Shown here piece after piece: positions 61,481-64,000 of a stretch of 64,000 nucleotides of DNA. The notes beneath the pieces are model-generated. The model was not told the DNA's origin and searched no databases. It saw nothing but the letters and a program-made list of their open reading frames with translations. Location: the NCBI GenBank assembly GCA_014529385.2, contig CM043966.1, positions 35,119,125 through 35,183,124 on the forward strand, written 5' to 3'. Both the position numbers and the translations under genes were made by a program. Position 1 is the first letter of the stretch. Every line of letters starts with the position of its first letter. The stretch is from Adiantum capillus-veneris (Eukaryota > Streptophyta > Polypodiopsida > Polypodiales > Pteridaceae).

Positions 61481-62006
61481 GAACTAGACAGACCCTCTCA
61501 TGATACCTCGACTTTTCGGTGTACTCGTCAATCGTGAGTTTTTAGGTTCTCTCACAACCAAGGATTCCTGGTGTATCCATAACCTGGTGCTATATTAGTA
61601 AACCAGCCCCTCTTGGATAGATAGGGTGTAGGTCAAAAAATTAGCTACCAATAAATGGAGTTTTTGGTTCACTGCCAAACCTTGGGTTTAAGGTGTACCC
61701 AGTAACCTCATGAGAAGCAGAACAAAATAGGACTTGAACAAAAAGCTGATAATTTGGGAGGTCTTACCACTCATGTGTGGCAGTGTCTATAGCCAATTTA
61801 TTTTGACAAGGAAAAACATGAAAAGAGTTTATCTAAAAAGCTTCATGTCAACAGAAAATATTGGAGATTTGGTGTCTCGCTTAATCACATAAATTTATTT
61901 TTACCCTTTTGAAAGCATCTATGTGAAGGATGATTTGTTTTACCTCAGTGAACACAAGCATTCTTCTTGAAACAATCTTTTGTCTGATGATTGTTGGGCC
62001 CACAAA
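61481..62006. other. Gap before the first CACTA-type end
   Basis: AT-rich, with no recognised gene. It might be decayed copia pol on the minus strand, given the LTR edge at 61463, but I cannot confirm it. Confidence 0.3.
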
Positions 62007-62280
62007 CACTATAAGAGGAGTTGTCTATAACTGCGTCCATAGCCGCGGACAAACAAAGGAAAAAGGAGAGAGAAAAATTTACGGGAGCGGATTTAACCGC
62101 GGCTATGGACGTGATAGTGGTTTATCAGCAATAAACGCGGTAATAGTCACGGCAATATATACGCTTCTATTATCGCGCCAGTTGCTGCATTTATTACCGC
62201 GTTTATTGTTGCTACACGCCAATTCAAAAATAAGGGTGCTCACCCAAATGAGCACCTTTATTTTTGACCTACATAAAACA
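62007..62280 (+). mobile_element. CACTA-type terminal region with subterminal inverted repeats
   Basis: CACTATAAGAGG begins at 62007 and shares 11 of 12 bases with the end at 63288. Inside it are three hairpins: GCGTCCATAGCCGCGG (62033-62048) with its inverse at 62097-62112 (one mismatch); GCAATAAACGCGGTAATA (62128-62145) with an inverse at 62192-62212; and CAAAAATAAGGGTGCTC (62225-62241) with its inverse at 62250-62266 (one mismatch). Subterminal inverted repeats are usual in CACTA elements, where they bind an element-encoded protein. A possible right end, CCGCTTGTAGTG, occurs near 62604-62616, but the 3-bp flanks do not match. Confidence 0.5.
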
Positions 62281-62470
62281 ATGACACATCAATTGTTGTT
62301 TGGAAGAGTATAAAAAATACCAAAGAATTAAAATTGAATTTACTTTTGCCTTGACAATTCAAAATGCAGAAGATCATTTATTTAAAAAAGTTACAATAAA
62401 AAGTAAATAGTTGTATATACATTGTGCCACATTGGGACTTTACGAAAGTTTGGACAAAATATTTTTCTAT

Positions 62471-63287
62471 CTAATCCTCCTCTATCTTGTCATCGTCCAG
62501 AGGCATGTATGTTTGATCACTTTGACTCTACATAAACCCAAACCAAATTAAACAATTATCAACAGCTCAAAACAATTGATACAAAATTACTTGTTTAAAC
62601 TTACCGCTTGTAGTGATCCAACCGCCGCGTCGAATTGCCCGTGAGAGATGTGGTTGTTTTCGAACAACCATCGCCAAGTATCAAATTATGTATGTCGCTC
62701 CCGATACTTGACCATCTCTCTGATTGGTCGAGAGAGAGTGATATTTTCCTAAGTTAGCAATAACAGTACCAAATCATCAACTACAATCTTTATAATCATC
62801 CATCGACGTTATAATTCAATTAATCTTACATATTTATCCTTCCAAGCTCCCTTGCCTCCTGAGCCATAGTGTGTGGGAGTTTGTCTTGCACGAGCCTCAG
62901 GTTGTTGTTTGTATGATGAGCCCGTCGCAACTTGATCGCTCTTTTCTTGAATTGCCCATTCCCACTCCGCGTCTGCCATGTTGCCACCGCGGTAACTCCT
63001 GTCTGGATCTCTGAGCTGGTTGGCTGTTGTGCACCGCACACTGGACTGCTTGTTTTTCAGAAATGTTTTTATGTAGCCCTCCAACCATCGTTGTGAAAAA
63101 CATTGATCAGGGGCGTTTGGAAATCTAGCTAACAGAGCATCCTCAATGTACCGTGCATGATCGGTCTCTAAACTTTATAAAACAGTTCTTATACGTTGAA
63201 TGTATAAGAATTTGTACATGGCATCGAAATGCCCTGCCCTGTGCTGTGCCGAAGTCAACCTCCCCGCCATATTTAACCATGTAGTAG
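62471..63287 (-). pseudogene. Unrecognised three-exon coding remnant cut by a CACTA end
   Basis: On the minus strand exon 1 (63287-62827) reads WLNMAGRLTSAQHRAGHFDA, then SLETDHARYIEDALLARF, NMADAEWEWAIQEKSDQ and SGGKGAWKDKY, and ends at a GTAAGA donor. Exon 2 (62748-62605), after a TTAG acceptor, reads ENITLSRPIREMVKYRERHT and then FDTWRWLFENNHISHGQFDA, ending at GTAAGT. Exon 3 (62527-62471), after TGTAG, reads SQSDQTYMPLDDDKIEED and a stop. The exons join in phase. Two in-frame TAA codons (exons 1 and 2) sit where CAA would fit. I do not recognise the family; a transposon-derived or trihelix-like protein is possible. The CACTA end at 63288 removes the upstream part. Confidence 0.55.
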
Positions 63288-63545
63288 CACTACAAGAGGC
63301 TCTTCACATTAGCGACGCTCACACAGCGACGCTCAAAAAAAAATTTCCCGGCGTCGCTATGAGCGTCGCTATAAGCGTCGCTATGAGCGTCGCAAATTTA
63401 CAAAGAAATTTGCGACGCTCATAGCGACGCTTATAGCGACGCTCATAGCGACGCCAGCTGGGGTAAAAAAAATAACCGAGCGCGCCCAAAAACTCAGATC
63501 TCAGATCTGAGTTTTTCGGCGCCCTCAAGCAAAGAGCAGGTAACG
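63288..63545 (+). mobile_element. CACTA (En/Spm) left end with perfect 50-bp-arm hairpin
   Basis: CACTACAAGAGGCTCTTCAC at 63288 is a typical CACTA terminal inverted repeat. It is followed by GCGACGCTC repeats and then a perfect inverted repeat: 63350-63399 and 63406-63455 are exact reverse complements over 50 bases around the loop ACAAAG. The arms are made of GCGTCGCTATGA/AGCGTCGCTATA 12-bp units. A further small palindrome, AACTCAGATCT with its inverse, lies at 63489-63512. The element continues to the right, and its other end is not in the window. Confidence 0.7.
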
Positions 63546-63586
63546 CTCTCCCTCACTCTCTCTCTCTCTCTCTCTCTCTCTTTTTC

Positions 63587-63632
<46 letters not shown>

Positions 63633-63752
63633 AGAGGAAGGAGAGCCAGGTATGCTCCTTCCCTCTCCTCATTCTCATGTTCCCTTCCCCTCTTTCTCTC
63701 TCCCTCGCTCTCTCTCTCACACACACACACATACACACACACATATAGTGTT

Positions 63753-63810
<58 letters not shown>

Positions 63811-63850
63811 CAAAAACGCACACACATACATAAACAAAGAATGCACACAC
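63546..63850 (+). repeat. Compound microsatellite cluster
   Basis: (CT)n near 63553-63580, (AC)n at 63591-63628, (CT)n then (CA)n at 63690-63745, and (GA)n at 63757-63808. The open frames in this stretch are artefacts of the repeats. Confidence 0.93.
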
Positions 63851-63990
63851 ACATTGAGAGAGAAAAAGAGAGAGAGAGCATGCATAAACAAAAAACGCAC
63901 GCATTGAGAGAGAAAAAGAGAGAGAGAACATGCATAAACAAAAAACGCACACATTGAGAGAGGAAAAGAGAAAAAAACATGCATACGATC
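63851..63990 (+). repeat. 50-bp minisatellite
   Basis: Units begin at 63853, 63903 and 63953 (ATTGAGAGAGAAAAAGAGAG ... CATGCATAAACAAAAAACGC). The first two are nearly identical, and the third is diverged and runs toward the window end. Confidence 0.9.
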
Positions 63991-64000
63991 CAAAAAAACG

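Noticed and set aside
62609-62618. CGCTTGTAGTG as the right end of the CACTA element starting at 62007
   Set aside because: The 3-bp flanks (AAA and ATC) do not match, and the same bases form an exon end with a good donor site. I left it as a possibility only.
63350-63455. CRISPR array or satellite
   Set aside because: There are no spacers. The units are part of an inverted, not only direct, arrangement next to a CACTA terminus in a plant genome.

Overview
The window is nuclear DNA from a land plant with a large, repeat-rich genome. A fern or other seed-free plant is my best guess, held with moderate to low confidence. The reasons are a decayed PLS-type pentatricopeptide (PPR) remnant with the run LGNALVDIH, very long (CT)n/(GA)n arrays, plant Ty3/gypsy and Ty1/copia families with tRNA-iMet and tRNA-Asp primer sites, and CACTA transposon ends. 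Almost all of the sequence is mobile-element DNA in layers of different age. I see no bacterial, phage, CRISPR or organellar gene set. The only single-copy-like host gene is a small, frameshifted L-type lectin-like gene (59304-59865, minus). A decayed PPR remnant lies at 58060-58600, and a three-exon coding remnant I do not recognise lies at 62471-63287 (minus).

Layout. 1-8760 (minus): one Ty3/gypsy family in two copies in tandem, gag-to-RT at 8755-3560 and then an LTR, a tRNA-Asp primer site, a leader and the gag of a second copy running off the left edge. The leader and LTR carry four copies of an 18-bp palindrome. 8945-14035 (plus): chromovirus copy A, 5'-truncated. 14597-16250 (plus): decayed CACTA transposase pieces. 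17168-27330 (minus): chromovirus copy B with both LTRs, broken by two copia-type 5' ends lying head to head (21851-23605). 27331-29550 (minus): decayed gag of another retroelement. 30670-33442: long microsatellites and a recent 912-bp tandem duplication.

33664-57506 (plus): chromovirus copy C, a nest of insertions. A Ty1/copia element (36438-42113, TSD TGTTT) sits in its gag-pol and itself contains a 447-bp foldback element (41016-41462). The 3' LTR of copy C carries a 1385-bp TTAA-flanked piggyBac-like non-autonomous element (46097-47481) and a full-length copy D of the same chromovirus family (48360-57214, TSD ATTGT). Nested boundaries were read from target-site duplications and from comparing copies within the window.

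57507-64000: microsatellites, the PPR remnant, tandem tRNA-like units, the lectin-like gene, a copia LTR edge, and two CACTA-type ends with strong subterminal hairpins. One is a perfect 50-bp-arm hairpin at 63350-63455.

How the genes work together. The four chromovirus copies encode gag, protease, RT, RNase H, integrase and a chromodomain-like tail, and the copia element encodes gag, protease, integrase, RT and RNase H. All copies have stops or frameshifts, so none looks autonomous as it stands. The most unusual items are the TTAA/piggyBac-like element (a superfamily seldom reported in plants), the perfect hairpin in the CACTA end, the repeated palindrome in the tRNA-Asp-primed family, and the interrupted three-exon gene.
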